Source: Halicephalobus mephisto
Taxonomy: Eukaryota > Nematoda > Chromadorea > Rhabditida > Panagrolaimidae
Length of the DNA stretch: 64,000 bases
Assembly: GCA_009193035.1 (NCBI GenBank)
Contig: SWDT01000008.1
Coordinates: forward strand, 496,001-560,000
Direction: 5' to 3'
Positions within the stretch are counted from its first letter, which is position 1. Each line of letters begins with the position of its first letter. The translations under genes were made by a program, and so were the position numbers. Below are positions 40,370 through 52,836 of this stretch, one piece after another. Under the pieces are notes generated by a model. The model saw only the letters and a program-made list of their open reading frames with translations. It did not search any database and had not been told where the DNA came from.

Positions 40370-40800
40370 AGATTTTGAGGTAGATATTCGAAGTCAAAGT
40401 TGACAGTCAGACTTTGAAGTCGAAGTTCTATGTCAAAGTCGACTGTTAAAGTTGGAAGTCGAAACTAATTAAAGTTTGAAATCGAAGTTCGATATCAAAG
40501 TTGACAATCAAACTTTGAGGTAGATATTCAAAGTCAAAGTTGACTGTAAGAGTTCAAAGTCAAAGTTGATTATTTAAGTTCAAAGTCGAAATTCAACATC
40601 AAAGTTGACAATCAAACTTTGAGGTAGATATTCGAAGTCAAAGTTGACTGTTAGAGTTCAAAGTCAAAGTTGATTATTTAAGTTCAAAGTCGAAATTCAA
40701 CATCAAAGTTGATAATCGAACTTTGAGGTCGAAGTTCTATGTCAACTTTGACTGTAAGAGTTCAAGATCAAAATTTGGATTTTTCGCGGTAAGATATGAC
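40370..40800. repeat. GTCAAAGTTGAC-rich minisatellite
   Basis: The words GAAGTCAAAGTTGACAGTC, AACTTTGAGGTAGATATTC and GTTCAAAGTCGAAATTCAAC recur. Units of about 50-105 bp, partly palindromic because AAAGTTGACTTT-like words appear in both orientations. Confidence 0.75.
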
Positions 40801-40982
40801 TTGTAAGACGTTTTAACCTCAGATGTCATATTTTATAAAGTAAATTAAAATTTTTAAAACAAGAAAAATCTGAATTTCAAACTCGAATCCTGATCGTTAA
40901 CTTCAACACAGGTTGTTTCCAAAAATACAGTATAACAAACATTTCTCAAATATCTTATTTTATTAAAAATCATTTTCAACAA

Positions 40983-41095
40983 ATTTAAAAAAATTAATTT
41001 TTATTTTTTTTTAATAAAGAAATTAATTTTTATTTTTTTTAATAAAGAAATTAATTTTTATTTTTTTTAATAAAGAAATTAATTTTCATTTTTTT
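40983..41095. repeat. 29-31 bp AT tandem repeat
   Basis: Four copies of AATAAAGAAATTAATTTTTA followed by TTTTTTTT. Confidence 0.8.
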
Positions 41096-43133
41096 TTATA
41101 AAAAATAATTTGTGAATTTTAAAAATTCTAAAAATTATTTAAATTTAAATTTTCTTTTTGACAACGGAATTCGTAATTTTTTCTCATTTTTGAATTTCCT
41201 TCTTTTCTAATTTTTTATTTATTTTTATTCAAAGCAGTAAAAATTTCCAATTTTCTATGAAATTAAAACCACCATCCGTTGATGGACGACTTAACTGGCT
41301 CAATTAAAAATTTGACGAAATATTAAGTCGTCAAAAAAAATTGAAAATATTACATTTTTTACATTTTTTATTTTTAAATAAAATTATATCGTAAAAAACA
41401 CAAGTGGGTGTTTTTTAATTATTTAAACACGAATTTTAAGAAATTTTCGAAATTTAAAAATTTCAAAAATTGTTCTAAAATAAAAATGTCGTAAAAATTA
41501 GAAATGAATGCTGTTTCGAAATTGTCCTAATAGGATTTTTCAGGACGTTCCAGGAAGTTTTAGAATTTTAGTTCCACAAAATTGTATCAAATTTTGAACA
41601 ATTTTAAAAAAATAAAAAAAGCAAAAAAAAAAATAAAATTCTTAAAAAATAAAAAATAAAAAATGCTAAATTAAAAAAAATTTAATAACAAATTAAAAAA
41701 ATTAAAAAAATTTTAGATTTTAAAAAATAAGAAAATTTGAATAACTTGAATAAAAAAAATTTTAAATTTTAAAAAATAAAGAAAATATAAAAAAAATAAA
41801 AAAATTTTAGAAACTTTAAATTTTAAAAATAAAAAAAATCTGATAAAATGTGAATGTTGCCAAATTTGAGTCATTGGCGAAAAGTCAATAAACGCCAATT
41901 TTTATTTTTATATAAACATTAATATTTTTTAAAATTTTTTAATGAAGGTTTTTGAAATTGTTTAAAATCATCAAAATTTGAAATTTTTGGAAATTAAAAA
42001 ATTTTAGAGAAATTTTAGATTAAAAAAAGTAAAATTTCGATGAAAATTGAATAAACATCAATTAAAATTTTTTTATTTTTAAAAATCATCGAAATTTGAA
42101 ATTTTAGAAAATTAAAAAATTTTATTTAAAAAAAATTCGAAAAATGTTTACATTCCCAAATTTGACTCATTTGTGAAACATGAATGAACAGAAATTTGTG
42201 TTTTTATTTATAAAAAAATTAATAATTAATAATTTTTAGGAAATTAATGAACACGCTGTTCGAAGTACTTCCTGAATTTTCGAAATTTCTTAATTTTTAA
42301 AAATTTTTTTAATCAAAATTTTTTTAAAATTTTCTTAATTTTTGAAAATAAACATTTTCCACAAAAATTTTTTTTTTTGAAATTTAATTTTTTTCAAAGT
42401 TTTCTAATTTTTTAAAATTAAACTTTTTTTGAAATTTCCTAATTTTTTAAAATTTAATTTTTTTTTCGAAGTTTTTTAATTTTGTAAAATTAAACTTTTT
42501 TCGAAATTTTTTAATTTTTTAAAATTAAACTTTTTTCAAAATTTCTTAATTTTTTAAAATTAAACTTTTTTCGAAGTTTTTTAATTTTTTAAAATTTAAT
42601 TTTTTTCGAAGTTTTTTAATTTTGTAAAATAAGAACTTTGAAATTTTTTTATTTATTTTCCATTACCGTTTTCTCAACAAGAAAATAAAAATTGTTTTTT
42701 ATAAAATAATACTTTTCTAACATAATAAAATTGATTTCTAAATAATCGATAAGAAAGCTGATTTCACGAGACCGTCAATTGAAGAGGATTCAGAATCATC
42801 AAATTTTGAAAATATTTAAAATCATCAAATTTTGAAAATATTCAGAATTATCTAATTTTGAAAATATTTAAAATTATATAATTTTAACAATTTTTAAAAT
42901 TATCTAATTTTAAATAAATTCAGAATTATTAAATTTTGAAAATATTTAAAATCATCAAATTTTAAATAAATTCAGAATTATGAAATTCTAAATAAATTCA
43001 GAATTGTTAAATTTCGAAAAAATTCAAAATTATCAAATTCCAAATATTTTCAAAATTATCAAATTTTAAATAAATTCAGAATTTTCAAATTCCAAATATT
43101 TTCAAAATTTTCAAATTTTAAATAAATTCAGAA

Positions 43134-46100
43134 TCACCAAACTCGGCACTTTTTAACCGGGTTCATCGGGCTTCCTTGAGGACACTTGTAAGCATCTGCG
43201 AAGTCTTTGGAATTGGATAATGGACCCTTTACTCTGAAAATTAAATAGATATTTTTGTTTTTATTTTTTAAAAACCTAATAGGACCAGGAGAATGTTCCG
43301 AAGTCCGTAATTTTCGAACAGCTTCTTTGTCGTTCATCACTCCACACCAAATCTAAAAATTTCCACTTATTTCTGGTCATCAATCATAAGTTACCTGAGC
43401 ATAATTCAGGAAGAACAGCTGGTCCTGAGTCAGATTTACTCCTGGCAGTTGTTGCGGAATTGGATGAAAAGATTCGTATTTTTTGTAAGCTCTGTAAGCT
43501 TGTTTCAGACCACCGTTGTCAGCGATGTTCTCTCCTTTCGTCGACCTCCCGTTGATCCTCATCGAAATTTGGTCAAGGACGTAGTTGGAGTACTGTAAAA
43601 AAATAATCATACAATTTAAAAGTTGAAAAATGAATTTATTACGAAATAATTTTTGAAACAAAATTTAAAATTTCTACAGTATCCTGGAAGATTCTAATTT
43701 AAAAAAAATTCAAAAATGAACTTTGAAGAAATTTGAATATCGTCAATTCTAATTTTTATATTTTAAAATTCGTAAAAAATTGATTTTTTTAAACTTTCTC
43801 GACGCGAATTTCTACAACTTTTTAAAATCTTTTAAAATTTAAAATTTCTACAGTATTTTAGAAGATTCTAATTTTTAAGAATCTATTTAAGAAATAAAAT
43901 TAAAAACTTATTTAAAAAGTAAATTTTAAGAAATTGTATTTTAAAAAAATTAAGAACTTATTTAAAAAATAATGATTTAAAAAAAATAAAATTAAGAACT
44001 TACTTAAAAAGTAAATTTTAAAAAATAATGATTTAAAAAAAATTAAGAACTTGTTTAAAAAGTAAATTTTAAGAAATTGTATTTTAAAAAAAATTAAAAA
44101 CTTATTTAAAAAGTAAATTTTAAGAAATTGTATTTCAAAAAAGTCCACATCCCGCAACGAAATCCTGACTGACCTGGTCTTCGATGCACTTCGCCTTCTC
44201 TTCGAACTTGACTACGGTAGCGTTGTCCCACCACTGTCGGATGTTTCCTTTGTTGTCGTAAAGTCTTCCGCGATCATCAAACTGCAAGTATACTGTAATT
44301 ACAGTAACGAAAGTCCAACTTACACCATGGGTGATTTCGTGTCCGATGACGACCCCGATTCCACCGTAATTCATGGATCTTGGAAAATGTTTACTGTAAA
44401 ATACTGGCTGAAGAATGCCAGCGGGAAAAACTGAAAAATTATTTTTTATACAGTAATTGTGAAAAACCAAACTGATTTCATTCGTGTTTGGACTGTAGAA
44501 AGCGTTAACGAGAGCTGCTCCAGCGACCCACCGATCTCTGTCCACGGGCAGTCTGATCCTCTCCAGGATGTCCTTTTGGTACATTTCGTAAAATTGGAAT
44601 TTAGTTTTATAATAATCTCCTTCGTAAACAATATATCGGGAGTATTCTTGGTCCTGAAACGAAAATAATTAATGTTTTTTAAATTCAAAAATCAATCATT
44701 TTCTAAATAGTTTCGACACGAATTTCCGAACTTTTTAGAAACTACAGTAATTTGTTGGATGATTTTAGTTGTATTTAACTATTTCAATTATGTTTGAAAA
44801 TTGAAAATCCGACGAAATGGTTTCGATTAGAAAATTTAAAACTTCTTAGAAACTACAGTAATTTCTCGGATGATTTTAGTTATATTTAACTATTTCAATT
44901 ATGTTTGAAAATCGGACGAAATAATCTCGACACGAATTTTCGAACTTTTTAGAAACTACAGTAACCTATTTCATGATTTTAGTTATATTTAACTATTTCA
45001 ATTATGTTTGAAAATCCGACGAAATAATCTCGACAAGAATTTCCGAACTTTTTAGGGACTACAGTAATTTCTTAGATGGTTTTATTTTTTGTGATCTTAC
45101 ACGATTTCGTAACTGTATTATTTTAAAAATTAATATTTTTCTAAATAGTTTCGACATGAATTTTTAAAAATTGTTTTTATTTTAAAAAAACTTACGACAG
45201 CAGAGGAGTCGTTCAAGTAGTCAGGATATCCTATTTTTTGATTCATCGTGTGGACTTTCTGTTTCGCAAAAGCTTTCGTTTCGGGAGTCAGCCAATCCTC
45301 TTCTTCGAGTAGTTCCACAAAGGCCTCCATGATGAGACTTATCATCTCCTCGACTTGAGCCTTGGCTTCGTGATCAAAGTGATTTTTTATATAAATGGAA
45401 GAAGTGGCCATGGACATCAGACTGTTGATCCTCGTCACACATCCGTGCCATCGAAGTTTCTGAACTAACATCACTGAAAATTTAAATTAAAATTTAAAAA
45501 AAATTAAATTAAATTAAATTCAAAAAAATCAAAATTAAAATTTAAAAAATCGAATTTAAAATTTAAAAAAAATCAAAATTTAAATTTAAAAAATTGAAAT
45601 TTAAATTAAAAAAAATTGAAATTAAAATTCAAAAAATCGAATTTAAATTTTAAAAAATTAAAATTTTAAAAATCGAATTTAAATTAAAAAAAATTGAAAT
45701 TAAAATTAAAAAAATTAAAATTTTAAAAATTAAATTTAAAAAAAATTGAAATTAAAGTTTTAAAAATTAAATTAAATTTTAAAAATTTTCTTACAATTTA
45801 GTGATCGATAAAATTTGAACATTGTGAGAGCGAAGGGATCTGGCAAATCCCTCAACATGGCCTTGAAGAACCAGCACCAATTGAGGTAATTCACAATTAC
45901 TTTTTTTTCGAAAGTCGGAATTAATTTGTCTAATCTAGTGACGAAATCCACGCCGTAGATGACAACTTCGGCTGAATCGTCGAATGTAATAGTTCTTCCG
46001 GATTTGTCTTCGATGTCTTCGAAAATCGTATTGAAGAAAGTCAACCAATCGAAATTTGGAAATTTTTCTCGCATTTTTCCTATTGTCCATTTGGAATAAA

Positions 46101-49053
46101 GTTCCGCAATGTCGTGTCGTTGATCTTCCGCTACAGTAATCTGAAAAATCCAAATAATTTTTAAAATATTTTTTTAAAACAAAGTTATTTTTTCATCCAA
46201 TAAATTCACGAATTTTTAACTTTTCAGAAATCTCTAAAATTTGAATTTCCTACAGTATCCTGGAAGATTCTAATTTTTAAACATTTAAAAATGAACTTTG
46301 AAGAAATTTGAATATTGTCAATTCTAATTTTTATGTTTTAAAATTCGTAAAAAATTGATTTTTTTAAACTTTCTCGACGCTAATTTCTACAACTTTTTAA
46401 AATTTTTTAAAATTTAAAATTTGAAATTTATAGTTTCTACAGTATTTTAGAAGATTTTAATTTAAAAAAAATTTAACAATGAACTTTGAAGAAATTTGAA
46501 TGTTGTCAATTCTAATTTTTATGTTTTAAAATTCGTAAAAAATTGATTTTTTTAAACTTTCTCGACGCGAATTTCTACAACTTTTTAAAATCTTTTAAAA
46601 TTTAAAATTTCTACAGTATTCTAGAAGATTCTAATTTTTAAAAAAATTTAAAAATGAACTTTGAAGAAATTTGAATATTGCCAAATTGCAATTTTTGGCG
46701 AAAAGTCAATTAATATCAATTAGGATTTTCACATTATTTAGAAATTAGGAACTACTTTTTTTACAAAATTGTTTGAAAATAAACTTCCGGAATTTTTCGG
46801 AAATTACGATTTCAGATTGTTTAAGATTTTTTTCATGAAATGTAGAAAATTTTGAAAATCATAACAAGATTCCAGAATCTTTCAAAATTTCATAGATTTT
46901 AGAAAATTCTAGAAATATTTATTATATTTTAAAAATTTCAAAAACTTCAAAAATTACAAAATTTTTCAGAATATTTTTTATAAAATTTCCGAAAATTTTA
47001 AAAATTTTAAAACTTTTTTTATTTTAAAATTTTTCAAAATTTTATAGATTTTCGAAAATTTTAGAAATCTTTATTATATTTTAGAAATTTCAAAAACTTG
47101 TTTAAAAATTCTAAACTTTTCCAGTATCATCTTTTAAAATTTTCAATAATTTTATAAATTCCAGAAAATTTTCAAATTTCTTAAAAATCATTCGGAATTT
47201 CTATAAATTTTTCAAAATTCCAGAATTTTGTATTTTATTTTGGAATTTTCTAATTTTTCAAAAACTTTTTTATGGTTTCCATTTTTCGAAGAAACTCACG
47301 TTGGCCAACTGGGTCTCGAACCTCAGAATCTCTTCAGAATCCCTGTGGGCCACAGCAGGACTGGCATTCAGAAGAACCAAGACGTCCCTAACTAGAGTCC
47401 TATAGGCTAATCTCTCGTCTTCGGTCTCCGGGAGCATGTAGAAGTCCCTCGCGAACAGGTTCAAAGTCGGCTGATCCACGAGCAAGATGTGTTTTTCGGA
47501 GTTTTTATCGTCGGGTTGTACTGTAGCTTTGAATAACGAATCTACTCTGAATTTCGAAACCATCAAGCCATACAGTCTTTCGATGGAGATGTTGGATTGG
47601 GCTTCGGGGGGGTGCAGACTGGGCCAGCCCCCGAACTGCCTGAGGACGTCGTCGAAGACCCCCCTCCAGGTGTGGGATATCTGGGATTCGTTCAGACAAA
47701 GATGATAAAACTGCTTCGCCTTCTGGACAGCTTCTCCGTCGATTTCAAGAATCGGTTTTTCTTCTAATAAATCTAAAATATAAAAATATAAAAAAAATAA
47801 AATCTAATACAGTACCCTTGAGAGCAAGTTCCAAATCCTGTCCGAGATTCTCAAAGTTGGAGACCGAAGGGGCATCGTCGGGAATCGGGTGTTGCTTGAT
47901 CCAGTTCCCGCAGGCATACTCGTAAAAATCAACGCAAGGATCTACCGAGGAATTCATCGACGATAATATTACAGCCGCTGAAATACAATATTAATTTATT
48001 TTTTTGCGTATTTTTGAAGAAAATTGATCTTCATTCTGGATGACATTTGATGTTTGTAAAATTATCTTTTAAAAATAATCAAATGTCAAACATGTTTCGA
48101 ACTAATAATAAACTTCAAAAATAACTTTTTTATCGTATTACTGTAGCAAAAAATTATCTAAAAAATTCACTTTTAAAATTTAAAGTTATTTTTTAAAAAA
48201 TTTACTTTTACAATTTTTAAATTTAAATTATTTTATATTTAAAAAGTTAAAAAAATAAATTTTTTAAAAATAATCAAATGTCAAACATGTTTCGAACTAA
48301 TAATAAAGTTCAAAAATAACTTTTTTATCGTATTACTGTAGCAGAAAATTATCTAAAAAACTTTATTTTTGAAGATTTTTAAATTTAAATTATTTTATAT
48401 TTAAAATTTTAAAATTTAAATTTTTTTTAAATTATCAAATGTCAAACATGTTTCAAACTAATAATGAACATTAAAAATAGCTTTTTTGCCGTATTACTGT
48501 AGCAGAAAATTATCTAAAAAATTCACTTTTAAAATTTGAAATTATTTTAAAAAAAGTAAAAGATCCCTATGGTATTACGGTAGGAGAAAGAAAGTCTTAA
48601 TTTCATGGAATTTTTATTTTTAATTTTTGAAAAATTGTATTTTTTATTTTAAGAATATTAAAGAAATTAGAAATTAAAAAAAAATAGTTTTTAAAAATTT
48701 CAATATTTTAAAAAAAGTAAAAGATCCCTATGGTATTACGGTAGGAGAAAAAAAAGTTTTAATTTCATGGAATTTTTCTTTTTTTTAATTTTTGAAAAAT
48801 TGTATTTTTTTGTTTTAATTTTAAAATTAATTTTTTGGAATATAATTAAAAACGAACCGGTATGAATGCAACTTGGAGACAAACAGACGTCGGCTGTCCT
48901 TATTCTGAGGGACAACAGGAGTCCCGATAGGACTCCGATGAGTAATAAAATAAGCAAAATAATGATTCCGACGAGGAATCTGGTTCCTCCGGGTTTCCGT
49001 GGCTTCTTGGGCACCACCGAAGTGGCGGTGGTGCCGTCGGGGTCGCTCATCAT
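43134..49053 (-). CDS. Neprilysin-like M13 zinc metallopeptidase
   Basis: Eleven exons: 49053-48858, 47977-47816, 47772-47300, 46140-45795, 45473-45196, 44653-44473, 44430-44324, 44281-44174, 43592-43395, 43352-43276 and 43233-43134, joining to 741 residues. A type II anchor (LVGIIILLILLLIGVLSGLL) is followed by the CLSPSCIHTA and DPCVDFYEYACGNW cysteine region, the M13 N- and C-domains, NAFYSP substrate-binding motif, the zinc motif HEITH (576-580), third ligand E638 in GENIADNGG, and the family end CRVW. All catalytic residues are present, so it should be an active ectopeptidase cleaving small peptides. The start is uncertain: the frame is open upstream to an AGTCATTCAG acceptor at about 49111, so either SL splicing joins there and the first ATG is at 49053, or another exon supplies the N-terminus. 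Nematodes have many M13 paralogues; the exact orthologue is not assigned. Confidence 0.93.
44695..45150. repeat. Intronic ~100-110 bp tandem repeat
   Basis: Four units of GACACGAATTTCCGAACTTT, TTTAGAAACTACAGTAATTT, GTTATATTTAACTATTTC and AATTATGTTTGAAAATC in the intron between peptidase exons 5 and 6. Confidence 0.85.
46230..46700. repeat. Intronic ~190-bp tandem repeat
   Basis: Two and a half copies with AATGAACTTTGAAGAAATTT, TTTCTCGACGCGAATTTC and TTCTACAGTATTCTAGAAG. A further copy lies at about 43668-43870 in a different intron of the same gene. Confidence 0.8.
48060..48800. repeat. Intronic repeats, two families
   Basis: CAAATGTCAAACATGTTTCG with TCGTATTACTGTAGC occurs three times (about 48078, 48277, 48436). 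CCCTATGGTATTACGGTAGG occurs at about 48566 and 48726. Both are in intron 1 of the peptidase. Confidence 0.8.
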
Positions 49054-50985
49054 TAGCGGCTCCGTGGAAGAAGTGACTGTATCGACTTCGATGGTCGGAT
49101 CCGTCTTCTGAATGACTCTCAAATTAGGAACAAAGAAGAGAATCTAAAATCCTCCTCAATCGTGGTTTTGAAGCTTTTAGGGAAAAGACCAAAAATGTGC
49201 GGGAAAAGAAAGGCAGCCAATAAAACGCAAATTAGCGATTGTCGAACAGACTCGTGCCTACCAGCCCCGACTGCTGCCTTTGCAGCTCTGCCAGAGGCAA
49301 TGAGTTGTCAGAGCAAGGACGCTCGTTCCCTGTTTTCAAAGAATAAAGACGAATGCCAGCTCCGACAACCGGCAAACTCGATCACCCGAGATCAGTTTCT
49401 TGTTCTTCTCTTAAATCTAATTGACACCTGAAAAATGACAGCCGTAAGGAAAAATGACGCCAAAATTCTTTATCACAACAATCCACAATCATAATTTGTT
49501 TTTTCTGATTTGTGGCAATTTTATTTCCGAAATTATGATAAATTGGGTAAAAATATTAAAAAAAAGTTTCCAAAGGTCAAAGAAAAAAAATAATTTAATT
49601 ACAAAAAAAATATAAAATTAAGGAAATTGTCTTGAAAAAATTTTCGAAACTTTCCAGTTGAGACCAAGGATTGTTGAAATTTGATGATTTTAGTCAGTAT
49701 TGTAAAAATTATAAATTTTAGAAAATTGTCTTGAAAGAATTTTTGAAATTTTCCAGTTGGGACCAAAAATTATAAAAATTAATAATTTTAGTCAGTATTA
49801 TGAAAATTAAAAATTGTCTTGAAAAAATTTTTGAAATTTTTCAGTTGGGACCGAAAATTATAAAATTTAATAATTTTAGTCAATATTATAGAAATTAAAA
49901 ACTTTAAAAATCTTCCAGTTAGGACTTTTTAGAATTTTCCATTTAAGACCAAAAACTGCATAATTTAATAGTTTTAGTTTTAATGTAAAAATTGAAGGAA
50001 ATTAAAAATTATAAAAAAATTATTCTGAAAAGCACTTTTAGAATTTTCCATTTGAGACCAAAAATTATTGAAATGTAGTGTTTATAAGAGTATAGATGGT
50101 TTTAGTCATAGTATTTTTTAAAAATAAACATTTATAACGAAATTCAAAAAAGACAATTTTGAAGGAAATTTTCCATTTAAGACCAGAAATTTCAAAATTT
50201 ACGGTTATTCGTTTCTGAAAAAATATAATTTAAAAAATGGTTATAAAATTTCGAAAATATTTTAAAAAATTTCAAATTTTCCAAACAAGACCGAAAATTG
50301 TGAAATTTTATTTTTAAGTAATTTGAAAATTTTCAAAATTTAACATACTGTAGAAAATTTCGTAATTTTATTTAATTACTGTAACGAGGACACAAAAGAT
50401 TATTTTTTGAACAAATCCAACTACAGTATACCAGTTATAGCTTACAGTAAACCCTACTTTTTTTTCAGAATTATTCTGATCAAAATTCGATGATTTTTCA
50501 TTCGTCTAAAATATCAGAAAAAATTTGAAATTTGATATTTTCACATATTTTCATCTTGATTCCTTCGAAAAATTTGATTTTTTTAAGTTTCTTGATCTCT
50601 GGAATAACTTTAATTTTTTTAAAAATAAAATTCTCTCTCAAGGACATTATTGAATTTTTTTCCGAAATTTTTTTTGTCTTTGTTTTTTCCTAATTTCATA
50701 TACAAACCCCGTCTGGGTTCTTGCCAAAAAACAAAACGAAAAAAAGCAATTGTCAAAATCGTAAAGACGATGCAAATGAGGTTCGGAATAATTTTTCGCC
50801 TTACTTTTTGGTCGAAAATGGAAAAGTTGATCCAATTTTAAATTATAAATAAAGAAATAAAGTCCGATAAAAGTACTTTTAACTACTTTACATATTGTTT
50901 TAACCATTTTGAAATGCGGAATTAGGATCTGCATTTTTAAAAAGTTTTCTGAAGTGAAATATTTAAAAAAAATTTTTGATGTACG
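49054..50985. other. Peptidase 5' region and degenerate repeats
   Basis: 49100-49440 has ordinary base composition and probably contains the peptidase promoter; a plus-strand frame there (to 49431) shows no family signature. From 49620 to 50340 a roughly 90-110 bp unit (TTTTCCAGTTGGGACCAAAA, AATTTTAGTCAGTATTAT) repeats about seven times, diverging. Confidence 0.55.
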
Positions 50986-50989
50986 TATA

Positions 50990-52430
50990 TATAATGAAAT
51001 TTTGACGTTTTAGTTCCTTTTCTGAAGAACTAATGACATGATGACAATCAACTTCAAATTTCCATATAAATAAGAAGGAAGAAGTAATGAAACTTGTAAA
51101 TTTAATGGTGGAAAAAAGACAGCAAAAAATTAAATGCAAACATCACTGTTATGTATAAAAAATTCAATTTTAGCATAATTTCAATTATGTTTTTAAAAAC
51201 CTAACTGCATAACAATAAGTGCCTCAGAGTATTACATCTAATTGCAAAAAGTAATTATTGAAATATATAAATATATCAATGAAAGAAAGCATTCAAAAAC
51301 AAAACACAACTATCACTGTTATGCATAAAAAGTTGAATTTTAGCATACTTTCAATTATGTTTTTGAAAACCTAACTGCATAACAATAAGTGCCTCAGAGT
51401 ATTACATCTAATTGCAAAAAGTAATTATTGAAATATATAAATATATCAATGAAAGAAAGCATTCAAAAACAAAACACAACTATCACTATTATGCATAAAA
51501 AATTCAATTTTAACTTCTTTTTGATTGTTTTTTCAGAGACATAATTATATAGCCATAATCAGCTTAAGATTAATATTTGAATGCAAAACAGAATTAATGA
51601 AAGTTATAAATTAATTGGAAAAAAGTAGTGCATAAAAGCACAAATAACAGCGTAATTGAGAACTTTTATGAACCGTAGATATGTAAAAAATGAATTTTAA
51701 CTTGTTTCTAATTCCTTTTTTAAAAATCTAAATACACAGTGATAATCAAGTTACAGTTTACATAGAAACAGAAACAAGAAGTACTGAAATTTGAATATTT
51801 ATTACGGAAAACGAACAGCTCCAAAAATGGAACCGGAACATCACTGTGGTATATGAAAATTGAATTTTAATGTGCTTCCGTTTGTTTTTTTGCAAAAACT
51901 GATTATACAGCTGTAGTCAGCTTGGAATGTACATATAATTATAAAAACGGATTCCTAAAGTTTGTAAAGTTAGTTCGGAAAAAACGCCAAACACTGGAAT
52001 TCTAACATCTGTACAATACTTAAAAAATTAAATTTTTACGAGTTTTTGATTCTTTATTTCCGAAATTAAATATATAATAATAATGAAATTGAGTTTTACA
52101 TGGAAATTTGAAACAGATTATTGAGATTTTGTGGAAATTGAACGTGCTAAAAACAGAACCCGGACGTTAAAGAAAAATTTAACTTTTTTATCATTTTTAT
52201 GCAAATTTTTGCATTTTTTTATTTATGTACTTCAGAAGAACAGCTTTGACGAATCAATACCGGATTTTGAACATATTTCAAACACTTCAAAATGACATAA
52301 CTTATTTGAAAATTTTATTTCGACTAAAGTTTATTTTTTAAAATCCGAAATCTGATTCCATTTATGTTTCTGGATTATTTTGAAGAAATTAATTAAAGAA
52401 AAAGGATAGACAAGATCAAATTCCAAAAAT
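50990..52430. repeat. Degenerate satellite, ~170-180 bp units
   Basis: About eight units. Two adjacent units (about 51130-51510, 172-bp spacing) are almost identical, sharing ACCTAACTGCATAACAATAA, GTGCCTCAGAGTATTACATC and ATCACTGTTATGCATAAAA. The others keep only the order of motifs: CATCACTGT..TATG, TTGAATTTTAAC, TTTTTAAAAACCTA, CATAACAATAATCA. Confidence 0.75.
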
Positions 52431-52746
52431 GGAAGTAAATATGAATACTGTTGCTAGTGACTCGACATATGTTCAAGATTTTTTTTGTCATGTCCAAAAG
52501 TCAAAAAATCATCCAATTTCAGTCATCAACTACTTGCCCGGGGGCATTGCTGGTTCGCTTGTCCTCTTTTTCATTATTTATTTTCACAACTTTCTAAAAA
52601 GCTGTCCGGATATCCGTTTGTCAGCTGAGCCTGGATTTTCATCAATCGATCAAAGTCCTAACCACTTGATCGATAAGTCACGTTTTAAGTCTTGGGCTCA
52701 TTTATTAGCAATTTTTGTGGCAGTTAAAATCATTAAAAATTCCTGA
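52429..52746 (+). CDS. Orphan 105-codon ORF, doubtful
   Basis: An ATG-initiated frame at the end of the satellite array. It encodes one hydrophobic segment (GGIAGSLVLFFIIYFHNFL) between polar stretches and has no recognised domain. The words around its start (CAAAAATGGAA) also occur inside a satellite unit near 51820. It may be a chance frame or a young gene. Confidence 0.2.
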   Translation: MEVNMNTVASDSTYVQDFFCHVQKSKNHPISVINYLPGGIAGSLVLFFIIYFHNFLKSCPDIRLSAEPGFSSIDQSPNHLIDKSRFKSWAHLLAIFVAVKIIKNS

Positions 52747-52836
52747 TCACAAATTGAGGAAGTGATATTGCACTGATTATATACAGAAAGCTTGCGTAAA
52801 AAATAAGTTAAAATTAATCTAAATGAGACCGAGATT

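Larger units (their letters stand above)
37311..43133. other. Gene-poor AT-rich region
   Basis: Nearly 6 kb with no supported gene. Mostly poly(A/T) mixtures, three arrays listed separately, and a less biased stretch at 39380-39990 (including a 38-codon open frame from about 39383) that I could not assign. Confidence 0.6.

Noticed and set aside
49162..49431. Plus-strand 89-codon frame in the peptidase 5' region
   Set aside because: It has a non-ATG start, no domain and no splice partners; the region is better explained as promoter and 5' leader.
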